Below are positions 8,462 to 21,371 of a DNA stretch of 64,000 bases, in pieces (the first letter of the stretch is position 1; each line of letters starts with the position of its first letter). The stretch comes from Bacillus sonorensis NBRC 101234 = KCTC 13918. GTDB lineage: Bacteria > Bacillota > Bacilli > Bacillales > Bacillaceae. A model generated the notes under the pieces. It had not been told where the DNA came from, ran no database searches, and was given only the letters and a program-made list of their open reading frames with translations. Location of the stretch: NCBI RefSeq assembly GCF_001592005.1, contig NZ_BCVZ01000001.1:124001-188000 (forward strand). Reading direction: 5' to 3'. The translations under genes and the position numbers were made by a program.

Positions 8462-11400
8462 CTACTTTAAAACAGCTAATTTTTCTGCGAGGATGCGGCC
8501 AATTTCGGCAAGCGGCTCCGGCTGGCACAGATCCTTGTGCCGGCAGTCAATATCGTGCTGCTCGATTTCCCCATTCAAATAAGGAAGCCATGATTCCGGC
8601 TCAATCGGATCAAACCATTCCGGAATGACGGTTGATCTGAAGAACAGGAGATTTCCGTGATAAGTTTTAGGTTTATAAGCGCTTAAAATACGCACTGAAT
8701 TAACATAGGTCTCCTTTAGGTTCATTATCGCTGATTCATCGAGGCTGGCCAGCGCACTGCCGTCGCGCCGCAAGATTTCAATCGCGTTTGACAGCTCAAG
8801 CGGCTCCCCGTCAAGACTATCCGGATCATATCCGCCTAAAGCCAAGAGGGCAATAAGCGCTTCCTGCTCATCAGGAGCATCCTGAATCGGAAGGAAATGA
8901 TTCGGGTAAGCATCAAGCATGACGAGAAGGGAAATGTCTTCGCCTTGTTCCTGCAGCTGGGTTGCGATTGCATGAACAACATTGCCTCCGAGAGACCAGC
9001 CGAGAAGACGGTAAGGTCCGGCCGGCTGAATGCTTCGGATATGGCGGATATAATCAGCAGCCATCTCATCCAATGTCTCCGGTAATGTTTCCCGCTTCGC
9101 GATGCCCCGTGCCTGAAGGCCGTAAATCGGATACTCTTTGCCGAGAGACGTCATCAAACCGGCGTAGCACCAGCTCAGTCCTCCTGCAGGATGTACACAA
9201 AACAGAGGCAGTTCAGCACCGCCCGCCCTCAGCGGAAGCAGCACATCCAGCGCGCTCCGGCTGCCGCCGACCTCAAGGCGTTCAGCAAGGCCGCTGACAG
9301 TCGGCGCTTCCAGCAAGTCGCCGATGCCGATCTCAGCTCCGAGCGCTTCACGGATGCGGCTCATCAGCTGGACAGCAAGCAGTGAATGTCCGCCAAGCTC
9401 GAAGAATCCATCATCAATCCCGACCCGCGGCACGTTCAAAATTTCTGAAAACAGGTCGCACAATATCTCTTCTTGCGGCGTGCGCGGACCCCTTCCCTTA
9501 ACAGCCGCTGTAAAATCGGGTTCAGGCAGCGCTTTGCGGTCAAGCTTGCCATTCGGTGTCAATGGCAAAACGTCAATTTTCACAAAAGCCGCCGGAACCA
9601 TGTAATCAGGCAGAGTCCTTGAGCCGTGCCGTCGCAGCTCAGCCGGCTCCGGCCCTTCCTCTGATGCAGGAACAATATAGGCGATCAGACGCTTATCCCC
9701 AGGCTGGTCTTCCCGCACAACAACAGCGGCCTGATCCACTTCATCATGCTGTACAAGCACAGATTCAATCTCGCCCAACTCTATTCGGAAGCCGCGGATT
9801 TTAATTTGCTGGTCAGCCCGCCCCATATAATCAAGAGTTCCATCCGGGCGCCAGCGGGCCAGATCACCCGTACGATACATCCGCGTTCCGGGCGGACCAT
9901 ACGGATCAGCAACAAACCTCTCGGCCGTCAAATCAGGTCTTCCCAAATATCCCCGGGCAAGGCCGCTTCCGGATACATAAAGCTCTCCGGCCACTCCCGG
10001 CGGAACCGGCTCAAGACATGAATCAAGCACATAAACGCCAAGGTCGGGTATCCCGCAGCCAATCAAACTGTTGGCTTTTAAAGCCGCGATCTTCTGATCA
10101 AGGGAAATGTAGCTGACGTGCACCGTCGTCTCCGTTATGCCGTACATATTGATCAATCTCGGGAAATAGTCGGGATGACGCTGATACCAGTCTTCCAGCC
10201 TGCTCAGTTCAAGCGCCTCCCCGCCGAAAATGACAAAGCGCAAGGAGAGAAGTTTTCCAATTTCAGGATTGTCGCGATCCGCCTGCATCAGTTGATAAAA
10301 TGCCGATGGGGTCTGGTTGAGAACCGTCACGCCTTCATTTACGAGCAAGCGCAGAAAGTCGGCAGGCGAACGGCTGATGGCATGCGGAACCACAACAAGC
10401 CGGCCACCATGCAGCAGCGGGCCCCAAATTTCCCAAACTGAAAAGTCAAAGGCGTAAGAATGAAACATCGTCCAGACATCATCTGCACTAAAATGGAACC
10501 ATTGCTCTGTCGCTCCAAACAGACGGACAACATTCTGATGCGGAATCACCACTCCTTTTGGTGTACCGGTCGATCCGGATGTATAAATGACATACGCCGG
10601 ATGAAGGGGCGAGAGCGGCTCTAGCCGGTCTGCATCGCTCGGATTCGCATCAGCATACTGTTTGAGCTCTGCTTTTATCCGGGAATCATCGAGCACAATC
10701 CGCGGAACAGCTCCTGCGTCAGAAATGCGCGAGTCAACCTCTGAATTTGTGATTACGCAGGCAGGCCGGGCATCTTTCAGCATAAAAGCGATTCTGTCAG
10801 CCGGATAATCCGGATCAAGCGGAACATATGCCGCGCCCGCTTTAAGTACAGCCAGCAGGCCGACAACCATATCCAATGATCTTGGCAGCGCCAAGGCTGC
10901 GAATTGTTCAGGACCGAGCCCTTTGGCAATGAGCAGCCGGGCCAGCCGGTTCGCACGCTTGTTGAGTTCGCTGTATGTCAGAGTGTCATCCTCAAATATG
11001 ACGGCGATGGTTTCAGGAATTTCGGCGGCCTGTTTTTCAAACAATACCGGCAAACTTGCCTCAGGCACTTTCAATGAGGCTTTATTCCATTCAGACAGCA
11101 TCATTTGGCGTTCTTCAGGCAAAAGGATTTCCAGCCGCCCGATCGGCTGATCAGGATCGGCTGCAGCGGACTCAAGCAGCTTCAATAGCCGCGCCGCCAG
11201 CGCTTCAGCCGTATCACGCTTAAATAAGTCTGTATTGTATTCGAGGAATCCCGCAATGCCTGCCGGTGTTCCGTCCGGATTCCGCTGTTCGCGAAGTTCA
11301 ATCGTCAAATCAAACTTGGCGGCGCCGACGTTCCGGATTTCAAGATTGGATTCGAGACCTGGAAGCTCAAGCGCCGGTTCAGGCGTATTTTGGAATGCCA

Positions 11401-14400
11401 GCATAATTTGAAAGAGCGGATGTCTGGCACGGGACCGGGCAGGGTTGAGAACTTCAACAAGACGCTCAAAAGGAAGATCCTGATGTTCATAGGCATTGAG
11501 ATTTACGTTTCTGACCCTGCCGAGAAGCTCGCGAAAGCTGGGATCACCTGATGTGTCAGTCCGCAGCACAAGCGTATTGATGAACATTCCGATAAGCCCG
11601 CCTAATGAATCGGCGCTTCTTCCCGCGATTGGGCTGCCGATTGGAATGTCGGTTCCGGCTCCCATTCTTGTAAGCAATGCGGCTAGACCCGACTGCAAAA
11701 TCATAAACAGACTGACTCCGCTGCTTCTCGCCAAGCTGAGCAGACGGCTGTGCAGCTCCTGCTCAAGCTCGAGCTGAATCGTGTCACCTTGATAGCTTGA
11801 TTCAGCAGGCCGCGGGAAATCGGTTGGAAGCTCAAGCTGATCGGGCAGACTTTCAAGCGTCTTTGTCCAGAATGTCAGCTGCCTTGCAATCAGGCTATCC
11901 GGATCACTCTCACTGCCAAGCAGACTTTTCTGCCAGAAGGCATAGTCGGCATACTGTACGGGCAGCGGCTGCCACTCCGGAGCAGCATCCTGACAGCGGG
12001 CATTGTAGGCGGCTTCCAAATCACGGGTCAACGGCGTCAGAGACCATCCATCACCGATCATATGGTGAAGAAGCAGCAGTAGGACATATTTGTCCTGCCC
12101 AAGCACGAAAAGCTGAGCGCGAAACTGAGGCTCTTCAGCCAGGTTAAAGCTGTACCTTACAGCTTCAGCAAGCACTCTCTCAATCTGATTTTCGCTGACA
12201 TGGGAGACGAGCAGCTTAGGACGGGCCTTGTCCGGATCCAATATAAGCTGGCATGATGTCCCCTGCCTTTCGGGGAAAATCGTTCTCAACGGTTCATGCC
12301 GTTCAGCAACATCGCCAAGAGCCTTTTCAAGCGCATCGCGATTCAGACGGCCGCTCAAATTGACAACAACCGGAATATTGTAGGTAGGACTCGGGCCTTC
12401 CAAACAGTATAAAAACCATAAACGCCGCTGGGCAAAGGAAAGAGGAATTTCTTCCCGCCGCTCAAGCTTCTGCAGCTCTGGACGGACGCTTTCCGCCTTG
12501 TCAAGCTGTTTGGCAAGTCCGGCGGCAGTCGGTTCGTCAAATAAACGGCCGATTCCGAGTTCCGCTCCCAATACTTCGCGAATACGGCTGACGAGCCGTC
12601 CGGCCAGAAGCGAATGTCCGCCAAGATCGAAGAAGCTGTCATCAATGCTGACGCGCGATATCCCCAGAACCTCAGCAAACAGATCACACAAAATTTCCTC
12701 CTGCGGTGTCCTCGGCTCGCGTCCGGCTGCTTGTCCGCTTATCACGGGAGCCGGCAGCGCTTTGCGATCAAGTTTTCCATTTGGCGTAAGCGGAAGCTCT
12801 TGCAGAATGACAAATGCAGACGGCACCATATAATCAGGTAGCGTTTCACTGACATAGCGGCGGAGCTCAGCCGGATCAGGACTTGCTTCCGGAGCCGGAA
12901 CGATATAGGCGGCCAAGCGGGGATCCCCCGGATGGTCTTCGCGAACGACAGCGGCAGTCTGATGAATATCAGGATGGCCGGAAAGCACCGTGTCAATTTC
13001 CCCCATCTCGATGCGGAAACCGCGGATCTTAATTTGGTGATCCGCCCGTCCGATATATTCAAGAGAGCCATCCGAACGCCACCGTACGAGATCGCCCGTC
13101 CGATACATCCGGGTACCCGGCGGTCCGTAAGGATTGGCGATAAAACGCTCAGCCGTCAGACCGGGCCGGCCTAAATAGCCGCGCGCCACCCCCGCACCGG
13201 CGATATAAAGCTCTCCGGCCACTCCCGGAGGAACAGGCTGCAGGCCTGCATCCAACACATATACTTGTGTGTTCCAAATCGGACGGCCGATTGAAGGCGC
13301 TTCTTGCTGATCGTTTTCCAGCGCGGCAGAGGTTGACCAGATCGTTGTTTCAGTCGGCCCATAAAGGTTTGTCAGCTGACAGTCCAGTTTTTGCAATCGC
13401 CGGGCAAGGCTGCTTGGAAGGGCCTCGCCTCCGACAAGCACTCTGAGTCCGCGAAGCTTTTCCGGAACGCTTGTCGCCAATGCATGCCACAGAGTCGGTG
13501 TTGCCTGCATTATCGTAATGTTTTGCTCATCAATCATGTTCGCCAGCGCCGGAGGATCTTGAACAATCTCCTTCTCAGCGATGATGAAGGAGGCACCGCT
13601 GAGAAGCGGCAAGTAAATCTCCAGCGCCGATATATCAAAAGCAACCGTGGTAACCGCCAAAAGCCTGTCATGGCGCTGAAGAGAAAAAGTCTCCTGCATT
13701 GATAAAAGAAAATTGCATAAGCTTTCAGCTGATACAACGACTCCCTTAGGTCTGCCGGTAGACCCGGACGTATAAATCATATAGGCAGGCTGAAGAGGCG
13801 ACCGTTTTCCATTGTGATCCGCATCAACCGGGTTATCAGAAGAGTAGTGACAGATTTCAGTGATGGTGTCTTGTTCATCAATGACCATTCTTGCTACATT
13901 TGCATGATCGGAAATACGAGCCGCGGCCTCCTTGCTCGTGATGACGAGCATCGGCTGTGCATCGCCGAGCATATAATCGATCCGGTCAGCCGGATATTCT
14001 GGATCGATAGGCAAATAAGCCGCTCCGGCCTTGAGGACGGCAAGCATACTGATTACCATTTCTGCGGACCGCGGCAGAGCCAAAGCAACAAACCGCTCCG
14101 GTCCGGCTCCTCTTTCAATCAGCAAATGGGCCAGCCGGTTCGCCCGTTCATTCAGTTCGGCATAGCTGAGAACATCTCCCTTAAACACTAAAGCCGGCGA
14201 GTTTGGATTTTCTTCCGCCTGCATCTGAAATAATTCAGGAAGAGTGGTCTCGGGAAGTGAATGATCAGTTTCATTCCATTTGATAAGCAACTGATGGCGT
14301 TCTTCAGGAAGCAGAAACTCTATTTTTCCAATCGGCACATCTTGTTGAATACCGGATATTTTTTTTAGAAGAATCAGAAAACGTTGCAGATGTTTTTCGA

Positions 14401-15625
14401 GTTCACTGTCCTTGTATACGGCAGGATTGGCATCTATATTTACCTTTAAGCCGTTTCCCCCGGGCCTCCCGTAAATGTTGATTGATAGGTCGTCTACAGG
14501 TCCTGTCGTAAGATTGTGAACAACGCCGAGATGACCGGCAAAGTTCAAACTGTCGGAAAACGGCATCAGATTAATCTGCGGACCGAATAGCCGCTGGTTT
14601 TCGCCAAGCAGCTTCAGATCGCGGCGCAGCTCTTCATGGCGATAATGCTGGTGCCTGCGAATTTTCATGATTTCCTCTGAGATCTGCTTCATAAGCTTGG
14701 CCGCACCCATCTCAGGCCGCATGGACAGGCGAAGCGGCAGAAGATTCATAACCATGCCGGGAATATTCAGCGAAGCTGAGCCTAAACGGCACATCATCGG
14801 CAATCCGAGGACGACATCGCTTGCGCCTGTAAGACGGTGAACATAAATGGCCGCTGCCGCGATCACTGCTTCATGCCAGCTTGCCCCAGTCAAGCTTGCC
14901 GCAGACGGGAGACGATCGGCATGTTCCGCGGGAAGATGTGCAGAACGGCGAAGAAAGCTGGAGGAAGTTCTCGGCGCCCTGTCGGCAAGACTGACCACCT
15001 CAGGTTCATCACCGAAGCGGTCAAGCCAAAATTGGCGGTCCTTTTGATATTGATCTGATGAACGATACTCCTCATCTTCCTTGAGAATCGAATCAAGAGA
15101 ACCAAAGGATCTTTGATCATCAACCGACATGCCTCGTACGAGCGCGGTATACAATTTTGAAAGCCTCTCGGCAATCAGTGTAAAACTGAAACCGTCAGTT
15201 GCGATATGGTGTGCCCGGTGATACCAGAAATAAAGCTCTGGCGCCGCTTTAAAAAGTGCTTCTGTAAAAAGCGGACCGCTGCTCAAGTTGATCGGCCGGG
15301 CAAGATCGGCTCTCATCCATGCTTCAGCCGCTTTCCTCGGGTCTGTCTCGGAACTGACATCGATGAAATGAAATGGAAAATCTGTTGAACGATCGATGAC
15401 CTGCCACGGCCCATCCTCATCTTCTCCGAAACGGGCATGCAATGCATCCGCTTCTTCAATGACGCGGCAGAGCGCTTTCTCAAAAAGATGATGATCAATC
15501 GGACCGCTGATTTCAACATATTCAGCGGTATTATAGATCGGATTTTGCGGATCAAGCTGCTGTGCATACCAAATGCCGGCCTGTGCTCCGGTTAATGGCC
15601 TGCGATGATCTTGACATTCAGGCAT
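8462..15625 (-). CDS. dhbF: Bacillibactin nonribosomal peptide synthetase DhbF
   Basis: A 2387-residue dimodular NRPS. Order: condensation C1 (about 10-450, HHIATDG motif near 140), adenylation A1 (about 475-880, core [11 protein letters not shown] near 620), carrier PCP1 (DLGGHSLL, Ser near 1003), C2 (HHMIGDGW near 1188), A2 (about 1515-1960, [11 protein letters not shown] near 1685), PCP2 (ELGGHSLL, Ser near 2082) and thioesterase (GWSLGG, Ser near 2211; LDAYP aspartate; CRHKDLC histidine). Pocket residues read from the A domains are D-I-L-Q-L-G-L-I-W for A1 and D-F-W-N-I-G-M-V-H for A2, the codes for glycine and threonine. The thioesterase would trimerise and cyclise dihydroxybenzoyl-Gly-Thr units to the trilactone. 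Start chosen at MPECQDHRR, 6 bases after AAGGAGGT. It begins 14 bases after dhbB. Confidence 0.98.
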   Translation of the reverse strand: MPECQDHRRPLTGAQAGIWYAQQLDPQNPIYNTAEYVEISGPIDHHLFEKALCRVIEEADALHARFGEDEDGPWQVIDRSTDFPFHFIDVSSETDPRKAAEAWMRADLARPINLSSGPLFTEALFKAAPELYFWYHRAHHIATDGFSFTLIAERLSKLYTALVRGMSVDDQRSFGSLDSILKEDEEYRSSDQYQKDRQFWLDRFGDEPEVVSLADRAPRTSSSFLRRSAHLPAEHADRLPSAASLTGASWHEAVIAAAAIYVHRLTGASDVVLGLPMMCRLGSASLNIPGMVMNLLPLRLSMRPEMGAAKLMKQISEEIMKIRRHQHYRHEELRRDLKLLGENQRLFGPQINLMPFSDSLNFAGHLGVVHNLTTGPVDDLSINIYGRPGGNGLKVNIDANPAVYKDSELEKHLQRFLILLKKISGIQQDVPIGKIEFLLPEERHQLLIKWNETDHSLPETTLPELFQMQAEENPNSPALVFKGDVLSYAELNERANRLAHLLIERGAGPERFVALALPRSAEMVISMLAVLKAGAAYLPIDPEYPADRIDYMLGDAQPMLVITSKEAAARISDHANVARMVIDEQDTITEICHYSSDNPVDADHNGKRSPLQPAYMIYTSGSTGRPKGVVVSAESLCNFLLSMQETFSLQRHDRLLAVTTVAFDISALEIYLPLLSGASFIIAEKEIVQDPPALANMIDEQNITIMQATPTLWHALATSVPEKLRGLRVLVGGEALPSSLARRLQKLDCQLTNLYGPTETTIWSTSAALENDQQEAPSIGRPIWNTQVYVLDAGLQPVPPGVAGELYIAGAGVARGYLGRPGLTAERFIANPYGPPGTRMYRTGDLVRWRSDGSLEYIGRADHQIKIRGFRIEMGEIDTVLSGHPDIHQTAAVVREDHPGDPRLAAYIVPAPEASPDPAELRRYVSETLPDYMVPSAFVILQELPLTPNGKLDRKALPAPVISGQAAGREPRTPQEEILCDLFAEVLGISRVSIDDSFFDLGGHSLLAGRLVSRIREVLGAELGIGRLFDEPTAAGLAKQLDKAESVRPELQKLERREEIPLSFAQRRLWFLYCLEGPSPTYNIPVVVNLSGRLNRDALEKALGDVAERHEPLRTIFPERQGTSCQLILDPDKARPKLLVSHVSENQIERVLAEAVRYSFNLAEEPQFRAQLFVLGQDKYVLLLLLHHMIGDGWSLTPLTRDLEAAYNARCQDAAPEWQPLPVQYADYAFWQKSLLGSESDPDSLIARQLTFWTKTLESLPDQLELPTDFPRPAESSYQGDTIQLELEQELHSRLLSLARSSGVSLFMILQSGLAALLTRMGAGTDIPIGSPIAGRSADSLGGLIGMFINTLVLRTDTSGDPSFRELLGRVRNVNLNAYEHQDLPFERLVEVLNPARSRARHPLFQIMLAFQNTPEPALELPGLESNLEIRNVGAAKFDLTIELREQRNPDGTPAGIAGFLEYNTDLFKRDTAEALAARLLKLLESAAADPDQPIGRLEILLPEERQMMLSEWNKASLKVPEASLPVLFEKQAAEIPETIAVIFEDDTLTYSELNKRANRLARLLIAKGLGPEQFAALALPRSLDMVVGLLAVLKAGAAYVPLDPDYPADRIAFMLKDARPACVITNSEVDSRISDAGAVPRIVLDDSRIKAELKQYADANPSDADRLEPLSPLHPAYVIYTSGSTGTPKGVVIPHQNVVRLFGATEQWFHFSADDVWTMFHSYAFDFSVWEIWGPLLHGGRLVVVPHAISRSPADFLRLLVNEGVTVLNQTPSAFYQLMQADRDNPEIGKLLSLRFVIFGGEALELSRLEDWYQRHPDYFPRLINMYGITETTVHVSYISLDQKIAALKANSLIGCGIPDLGVYVLDSCLEPVPPGVAGELYVSGSGLARGYLGRPDLTAERFVADPYGPPGTRMYRTGDLARWRPDGTLDYMGRADQQIKIRGFRIELGEIESVLVQHDEVDQAAVVVREDQPGDKRLIAYIVPASEEGPEPAELRRHGSRTLPDYMVPAAFVKIDVLPLTPNGKLDRKALPEPDFTAAVKGRGPRTPQEEILCDLFSEILNVPRVGIDDGFFELGGHSLLAVQLMSRIREALGAEIGIGDLLEAPTVSGLAERLEVGGSRSALDVLLPLRAGGAELPLFCVHPAGGLSWCYAGLMTSLGKEYPIYGLQARGIAKRETLPETLDEMAADYIRHIRSIQPAGPYRLLGWSLGGNVVHAIATQLQEQGEDISLLVMLDAYPNHFLPIQDAPDEQEALIALLALGGYDPDSLDGEPLELSNAIEILRRDGSALASLDESAIMNLKETYVNSVRILSAYKPKTYHGNLLFFRSTVIPEWFDPIEPESWLPYLNGEIEQHDIDCRHKDLCQPEPLAEIGRILAEKLAVLK

Positions 15626-15639
15626 TATGGCAACCTCCT

Positions 15640-16575
15640 TCATTGATAGTCTGAATTTGGCAAGGTTGTTTCTTTAGATGAAGACAACAATCTCCACCAG
15701 TTGTCAATTGTCGGTTCTTCTGCAAGCTCTACAAACGTCACCTCAGCTCCGATCCGGCGCCAGCGCTCGATAAGGCTCATCATTCTGACTGAATCAAGCC
15801 CTCGATAAATCAAATTTTCACTGTCGCTGATATTGTCTGGCGACTCAAAAAGAAGCGTGGCGATTTGTTCGCGCATGGCCTGTTTTGATAACGGCCGGCC
15901 GTCTGCTTTCACATCTTCATCATTTGCTGAATCCCGCCCGCTTTCCAATTCGTTGAGGAGATTTTGGGCTGTGACAGTAACTGCGCAACGGTCGGCTGCA
16001 TAAGAGATCGCCATTTTATGATGTTTTAAAGAGAAATCCGCTACCGCATCTGCTACGAAAAACGTCTCAATATCTTGCATAAACGCATCACATGCTGTCA
16101 TGAGGCAGCCGATATGTGCGTAAACCCCAGTGATGATCAGCTGATCCCGCCCTTGCTCCTGAAGCAGGCCTAAGAGATTGGTTTTTCTAAAGGCATTGTA
16201 TCTCCATTTCGTCAGAACGGTGTCGCCTTCATTCGGTTTGAGCTCTTCCACGATTTTCTCCTGATCTGGATCAGGACCGATACCTGAACCCCAAAAGTCC
16301 TGGAGAAGCCCTCGTTCTTCAGGCGTCTGTCCGCCGGGCTGAGCCGTGTAGATGACCGGTATGCCAAGCTCTGCGCACTGCTCCTTCAGCATTTTGATAT
16401 TTGCCAATACCTCGGTCATTGGAGACTCGCCTAACGTGTATGCATTGATAAAATATTGCTGCATGTCGTGAATCAGCAGGGCGGCGCGTCTCGGATGCGG
16501 CTTCCAGGACACCTTGTTTTTAGGGAGATCAGATGCTTGCGGCATCTGGTACGGCAGGATGGCAGGAATGGCCAT
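15640..16575 (-). CDS. dhbB: Isochorismatase / aryl carrier protein DhbB
   Basis: A 311-residue bifunctional protein. Residues 1-205 are an isochorismatase domain ([15 protein letters not shown], then [18 protein letters not shown]), which converts isochorismate to 2,3-dihydro-2,3-dihydroxybenzoate. A spacer leads to a C-terminal aryl carrier domain with the phosphopantetheine serine in [10 protein letters not shown] (about residue 267), which holds the activated dihydroxybenzoate for DhbF. Start at [10 protein letters not shown], as in B. subtilis DhbB; upstream GTG and ATG codons crowd the AAAGGA ribosome site. Confidence 0.97.
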   Translation of the reverse strand: MAIPAILPYQMPQASDLPKNKVSWKPHPRRAALLIHDMQQYFINAYTLGESPMTEVLANIKMLKEQCAELGIPVIYTAQPGGQTPEERGLLQDFWGSGIGPDPDQEKIVEELKPNEGDTVLTKWRYNAFRKTNLLGLLQEQGRDQLIITGVYAHIGCLMTACDAFMQDIETFFVADAVADFSLKHHKMAISYAADRCAVTVTAQNLLNELESGRDSANDEDVKADGRPLSKQAMREQIATLLFESPDNISDSENLIYRGLDSVRMMSLIERWRRIGAEVTFVELAEEPTIDNWWRLLSSSKETTLPNSDYQ

Positions 16576-16607
16576 CAACATCACGTCCTTTCATTCTTTT
16601 TCATGTT

Positions 16608-18239
16608 TTATTGTTTCGCTTTGAGGGATGCCGACATTTTTTCGGCAATCGCTTTTCGCAGCGCTTTTTTGCTTACTTTCCCAACGCCTGTCTGTGGAAA
16701 TGAATCTGTAAACTCCACCCGGTCGGGAATTTTATATGCTGCAAGCCCCCGATCCCGCAAAAACTGTTGAAGTTCCGCGGCGGCAGGCGGATTGTCACGC
16801 GGGATGATATATGCGCATGACCTTTCCCCAAGAAACTCATCCGGCATTGACACAACGGCTGCATCATGTACAGCGGGATGAGCAAGAAGGTGGTTTTCCA
16901 CCTCTTCTGCGGCGACTTTCTCCCCGCCTCTGTTGATCTGATCCTTTGCCCGGCCCTCAACGATCAGGTAACCTGATGAGTTCACTTTCACCAGATCCCC
17001 CGTTCGGTAAAAGCCGTCTGGAGTAAATGCTTTAGCATTATGTTCTTCAGCTTTGTAATAGCCGCGAATCGTATAAGGCCCGCGGGTCAGCAGCTCACCG
17101 GTCTGTCCCGGTTCGACTTCGCGGCCGCTTTTATCGACGATGCGAATCTCATCTAACGGCGACATCGGTCTGCCTTGAGTATTGATGATGATGTCTTCGG
17201 GATCATCAAGCCTTGTATAATTGACCAGCCCTTCCGCCATACCATACACCTGCTGCAATGTGCAGTTGAGTAGTGTCTTGACGCGTCTGGCGGCTTCGGC
17301 GCTGAATTTGGCCCCGCCGACTTGAAACACCTGCAGGCTGGAGAGATCGTCGCAGCGCGATGACGCGGCTTCAAGCCAAATTAAAGCGAGCGGCGGCACG
17401 ACTGCGGCGATTGTGACCTTCTCCTTTTCGATAAGAGGAAATGTTTCGTCAGGGCTTGGCCCTTGTGCGAGAACGACTCTTCCACCCGCATACAGCGTGC
17501 CGAGCACTCCCGGGGAGCTAAGCGGATAATTATGGGCCATCGGAAGAGCAGCGAGATACACGCTGTCATGATCAAGCCGGCAAATGTCTGCGCTGACTCT
17601 CAGACTGTAAATATAGTCATCATGGGTTCTCGGTATCAGCTTAGACAGTCCCGTGCTTCCTCCGGATAATTGCAGAAAAGCGATATCATCCGGTTTCACA
17701 TTTGGATGACGGCCGGGATCGGCATCTATATACAAGTCGCTGAGCGCCTGAAATTCTTCCGGATCTCCGGCGACAATAACATGCCCCAATGCGGGAAGCT
17801 TGCTGCGGACTTGTCTTGCCAGCCGGCGGTAATCAAAGCCTGAATGAGTATCTGGAATGATGTATGCAGCCGCTTCGGTAAATTCGCAAAAATAAGCGAT
17901 CTCGCTTTGCCGATGAGAAGGGAGCGCAAATACAGGCAGCGCACCGATGCGGAACAATGCAAAACAAACTTCAAAAAACTCGGTGATATTCGGCAGCTGC
18001 ACGATGACGCGGTCTTCCTTTTTTATGCCCAGCTTTAAGAAGCCTGCCGCAAGACGATCGGTTCTCATATCCAGTTCCTTATAGCTTACATGAGCGTCTC
18101 CGCATGTAACTGCGGTTCTGCTGCCGTGCCTGACAGCCCGTTCTCTCAGCATTTCTCCGAATGTCTCGCCTCGCCAGCACCCCTCCTTTCGATATTTCTC
18201 AGCAAACTCTTCCGGCCATGTTGGGCATCCTGTCAGCAT
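16608..18239 (-). CDS. dhbE: 2,3-dihydroxybenzoate-AMP ligase DhbE
   Basis: A 543-residue stand-alone adenylation enzyme that activates 2,3-dihydroxybenzoate and loads it on the DhbB carrier domain. The phosphate loop is [18 protein letters not shown]; the aryl-acid pocket signature [12 protein letters not shown], the [14 protein letters not shown] motif, YRTGDLV and the catalytic lysine region [13 protein letters not shown] near the C terminus are all present. Start at MLTGCPTWP, 7 bases after GGAGGG. 27 bases separate it from dhbC. Confidence 0.97.
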   Translation of the reverse strand: MLTGCPTWPEEFAEKYRKEGCWRGETFGEMLRERAVRHGSRTAVTCGDAHVSYKELDMRTDRLAAGFLKLGIKKEDRVIVQLPNITEFFEVCFALFRIGALPVFALPSHRQSEIAYFCEFTEAAAYIIPDTHSGFDYRRLARQVRSKLPALGHVIVAGDPEEFQALSDLYIDADPGRHPNVKPDDIAFLQLSGGSTGLSKLIPRTHDDYIYSLRVSADICRLDHDSVYLAALPMAHNYPLSSPGVLGTLYAGGRVVLAQGPSPDETFPLIEKEKVTIAAVVPPLALIWLEAASSRCDDLSSLQVFQVGGAKFSAEAARRVKTLLNCTLQQVYGMAEGLVNYTRLDDPEDIIINTQGRPMSPLDEIRIVDKSGREVEPGQTGELLTRGPYTIRGYYKAEEHNAKAFTPDGFYRTGDLVKVNSSGYLIVEGRAKDQINRGGEKVAAEEVENHLLAHPAVHDAAVVSMPDEFLGERSCAYIIPRDNPPAAAELQQFLRDRGLAAYKIPDRVEFTDSFPQTGVGKVSKKALRKAIAEKMSASLKAKQ

Positions 18240-18266
18240 GATGTATCCCTCCAGCATTTCATTGTA

Positions 18267-19472
18267 TTATTCATTGTTCAGTCCCATAGCAAGAAGCATG
18301 GTCCGAAACTTGGCCGACGTCTCGGCCAATTCATCTTCCGGCCTTGAACCGGCCACGATACCGGCACCGGCGAACAGTCGGAGAGCGTGATCTTCCGCCT
18401 CAGCGCAGCGGATCGTGACGACCCACTCCCCATCCCCCACGGAATCACACCAGCCCACCATTCCTGTAAAGAAACCGCGATCAAACGGCTCAATCTCTTT
18501 AATAGCAGCCCTCGCCTTATCTGTCGGGGTTCCGCAGACAGCCGGCGTCGGATGCAGCGCCGCTGCGAGCTCTAAGGACGATATCGACAAATCTGTCAGC
18601 TCCCCATTGATTTCTGTAGAGAGGTGCCACATCGTCTCCGTACTGATCAGCGAAGGTTCAGCCGGCACATTCAATTTCCGGCAGAAGGGCTTGAGAGCTG
18701 CGGCTACGGCTTGAACGACGACTGCATGTTCATGACGGTCTTTTGCAGAAGCAAGCAATTCATCCGCCCGCCGCTGATCTTCAACAGGATCATCGCTCCG
18801 CGGCCTGGACCCTGCCAGCGGATTTGCAGAAACGCGAAATCCGGTTCTTGAAACAAGCAGCTCCGGACTTGCTCCAATCAATGTCCTGGCTGAATGCGAC
18901 TCTTCTTTAGCCCGCTCTGGCAAATCGACCGCAAAGGTGTAGCCGTTCGTATTGTGCTGTGCAAGGTTTTGAAGCAGACGGCCGATATCGATTTTCTCAG
19001 GTGATGTCAAACGCAGTGAGCGCGAAAGGACAATTTTGCTATAGTCACCTGCTGCTATACCTGCTAATCCCCGTTCGACTCCCCGTATATACGCCTCCGG
19101 TTCAGGAACCGGTTGAATGTCATAGGCCATTCCCTGCTGTGAATGTTTTTGGACGCTCTGTTTAAATACCAGCGGGCCGGCACACCAAACTTCATCCGGC
19201 ACGGTAAGCTGTGCAGGCTTTGCATTGTCAAAAGGCACTGCTCCGACAATGATGGGCCTCTTCCGTCCAGACTGCTCGGCATCTCTGAGGACGGCTGCCG
19301 CACGCTGCGACAGATGTTCCAGCCCGCTGCCGTCTTCTTCAGGGACGGCGGCAAAAACGCCTTTGGCAAGGATGGTCCGCTCCGGTGAAGAAAAGAAGAA
19401 CGAAGCACCTGTCCGATACTCATGCAGAAGCTGCTCTGCCAACGCTTCTGAAACCATTTGATGATCAATCAT
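18267..19472 (-). CDS. dhbC: Isochorismate synthase DhbC
   Basis: A 401-residue chorismate-using enzyme that makes isochorismate, the first committed step to 2,3-dihydroxybenzoate. Family motifs include [35 protein letters not shown], the [15 protein letters not shown] segment and the C-terminal [14 protein letters not shown]...[12 protein letters not shown]...RCAE active-site block. Start at the ATG 8 bases after AAGGAGGT; a TTG two codons earlier is too close to the ribosome site. Preceded by dhbA with a 23-base gap. Confidence 0.97.
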   Translation of the reverse strand: MIDHQMVSEALAEQLLHEYRTGASFFFSSPERTILAKGVFAAVPEEDGSGLEHLSQRAAAVLRDAEQSGRKRPIIVGAVPFDNAKPAQLTVPDEVWCAGPLVFKQSVQKHSQQGMAYDIQPVPEPEAYIRGVERGLAGIAAGDYSKIVLSRSLRLTSPEKIDIGRLLQNLAQHNTNGYTFAVDLPERAKEESHSARTLIGASPELLVSRTGFRVSANPLAGSRPRSDDPVEDQRRADELLASAKDRHEHAVVVQAVAAALKPFCRKLNVPAEPSLISTETMWHLSTEINGELTDLSISSLELAAALHPTPAVCGTPTDKARAAIKEIEPFDRGFFTGMVGWCDSVGDGEWVVTIRCAEAEDHALRLFAGAGIVAGSRPEDELAETSAKFRTMLLAMGLNNE

Positions 19473-19495
19473 TTCCAAAACCTCCTTTATATCAA

Positions 19496-20266
19496 TCAGA
19501 CTCCCAAGGTAGCGCCGCCATCAACGCGAAGGTCATGCATCGTAATATGGCGGGCACGCTCGGACAGCAAAAATAGAACTGCTTCTGCGATATCCGCCGG
19601 CAATGCCAAACGGCCGAGCGGAATTCCAGTTTTGAATGTTTCCAATGATCCGGCAATGGCAGCTTGAGCCCCGTTCTGGTCTGACCACATTGACCGCTGC
19701 ATAGGCGTATCCGTCGATCCGGGCGATACAATATTGCAGCGAATATTATACTGGGCCAGCTCGAGACCAAGGCATTTCGTAAACATCAATGCCGCCGCCT
19801 TTGAAGCGGCATAAGCAGCCATCTGCATCCGGGGAACCGCGGCGGCATTGGAGCCTACGGTCACGATGGCGCCTTCCTTGCGTGTGATCATACGTCCGGC
19901 AACTGAACGAGATACGTTAAAAACTCCTGTAGCATTGACGCTGAACGTCTTCTCCCAATCTGCATCACTGAATGATGTGATCAAACCGGTTCTAAGAACT
20001 CCGGCTACATTGACCAGCATATCTATCGGACCGACTTCGCGTTCAATCCGGTCAACGGTCTTGTCAACAGATGCGCTGTCACCGACATCTGCGGCAAAAG
20101 CCCCGGCTTGCAGGCCTTGTTTTTTCACATCTTCGACGAGCGAATGAAGCCCTTCCTCATTTTGATCGATTGCGGCAACTGACGCACCGCTTTCCGCAAG
20201 CGCCCTTGCCACCGCTTCGCCAATTCCTTGCGAAGCCCCTGTCACTAAAGCAACCTTGCCTTTCAT
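19496..20266 (-). CDS. dhbA: 2,3-dihydro-2,3-dihydroxybenzoate dehydrogenase DhbA
   Basis: A 256-residue classical short-chain dehydrogenase with the NAD motif TGASQGIG (residues 9-16), NVAG at about 88-91 and catalytic YAASK (about 149-153). It oxidises the isochorismatase product to 2,3-dihydroxybenzoate. First gene of the dhbACEBF-mbtH-exporter transcript, about 90 bases from a strong promoter and 64 from a perfect Fur box. Confidence 0.97.
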   Translation of the reverse strand: MKGKVALVTGASQGIGEAVARALAESGASVAAIDQNEEGLHSLVEDVKKQGLQAGAFAADVGDSASVDKTVDRIEREVGPIDMLVNVAGVLRTGLITSFSDADWEKTFSVNATGVFNVSRSVAGRMITRKEGAIVTVGSNAAAVPRMQMAAYAASKAAALMFTKCLGLELAQYNIRCNIVSPGSTDTPMQRSMWSDQNGAQAAIAGSLETFKTGIPLGRLALPADIAEAVLFLLSERARHITMHDLRVDGGATLGV

Positions 20267-20329
20267 CTGTGATCATTTCCTTTCCTCGGGACTTTAGACC
20301 GAATCTCGATTAGTTCAAAATAACCTAAT

Positions 20330-20344
20330 TGATAATGATTATCA
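20330..20344 (-). promoter_or_regulatory. Fur box of the dhb operon
   Basis: TGATAATGATTATCA, a perfect 7-1-7 Fur palindrome; further ATTATCA repeats extend it on one side. It lies just downstream of the dhbA promoter, in the initially transcribed region, so iron-loaded Fur would block the operon. Confidence 0.93.
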
Positions 20345-20359
20345 TTATCACTCAAAAAT

Positions 20360-20388
20360 ATAATATACCAATAAATGCTAGCGGTCAA
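20360..20388 (-). promoter_or_regulatory. Promoter of dhbACEBF
   Basis: On the minus strand TTGACC (20383-20388), 17-base spacer, TATTAT (20360-20365). Near-consensus sigma-A promoter giving a start near 20353, about 87 bases before dhbA. Confidence 0.75.
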
Positions 20389-20446
20389 ATCGTTTTCTGT
20401 CATTGTCCGCAGCTTTTTCAGGTATATTGATCAATTTGATTATTTT

Positions 20447-20480
20447 TTTATAAAAGCAGGGGCGGAAAATCCCCCGCTTC
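20447..20480 (-). terminator. Terminator of the feuABC-besA transcript
   Basis: Immediately after the besA stop the minus strand reads AAGCGGGGG, a five-base loop, then CCGCCCCTGCTTTTAT. It separates the uptake operon from the dhb promoter. Confidence 0.8.
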
Positions 20481-21332
20481 TCATCTATCAGGACTTAGCG
20501 CAAAACGCAGCGCCCTGCTGATTAAGACCGGCAAAACCGATATATGGCCCTCTCCCTTAAATTCATTGAACTCCGTGCGCACTCCGCAGCTTTCCAGAGC
20601 CGATAAGCGCTCAGCCAGTTGTTCCGCACGATCGTTCATGCGGCTTTTATGGCTTTTCTCCAGTTCTCCAGCTCCAAGCAATACATCAACCTTAACACCA
20701 GCCTCCTGCAAACGTGATACAAAGTCACGCTCTTGATCAAAAAATGACTGATTCCAATGAATCGACGGGCTGCCGGCGATGTATGTCCGAAATAAAGCAG
20801 GCTTTGTAAACAGGACCTGGAGGACAAAAAGCCCGCCAAGGGAGTGTCCGAAAATCGCCTGCCTATTCTTGTCTATCTTAAAATCACGTTCGATCTCGGG
20901 CTTTAGCCTTTCTTCAATGAATGTCAGAAAAGCCTCCGCACCGCCGGATTCGGGCCAGTCCCTCCCATCGGGCCGTTCAGGCAGTTCAGCCGGTGGCACC
21001 GGCAATGTAAAATCGTAGTACCGCCCCGGGTCAAACGGAGCGTCCGTCTCATAGCCGATGCCGACGATGACGGCAGGAACTACTCCCGTCTTCTCCGGAC
21101 GGCGCGACTGCATCCGCATGGCCTCGACCATCGTGCCGAACACCGAGTTGGCATCAAGCAGATAGATCACCGGAAATCCCGATGGAGGCGGCTCTCCAAG
21201 CGGATTGGCAATGAAAATCCGGTATTTTCGTTCCCCAAAAGGCGACTGCATGAGTCGCTGTTCAGTCCCCGGTATGGCGACCGGGGGACAGTCAGCGGCG
21301 TTGGCTGCCCCACAATGTTGTTTATCAACCAT
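20481..21332 (-). CDS. besA: Ferri-bacillibactin trilactone esterase BesA
   Basis: A 283-residue alpha/beta-hydrolase of the Fes/BesA esterase group. The nucleophile serine lies in IFGHSLGGLF (about residue 166) and the catalytic histidine in EFKGEGHISVLP near the C terminus; VIYLLDANSVFGT near the N terminus is typical of the family. It cuts the trilactone of ferric bacillibactin to free iron in the cytoplasm. It sits 39 bases after feuC and is the last gene of the uptake transcript, whereas in B. subtilis besA heads the dhb operon. Confidence 0.93.
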   Translation of the reverse strand: MVDKQHCGAANAADCPPVAIPGTEQRLMQSPFGERKYRIFIANPLGEPPPSGFPVIYLLDANSVFGTMVEAMRMQSRRPEKTGVVPAVIVGIGYETDAPFDPGRYYDFTLPVPPAELPERPDGRDWPESGGAEAFLTFIEERLKPEIERDFKIDKNRQAIFGHSLGGLFVLQVLFTKPALFRTYIAGSPSIHWNQSFFDQERDFVSRLQEAGVKVDVLLGAGELEKSHKSRMNDRAEQLAERLSALESCGVRTEFNEFKGEGHISVLPVLISRALRFALSPDR

Positions 21333-21371
21333 CCGCCTTCCCCCTCTTCTTTGATTGTTAAAACAGGCCGG

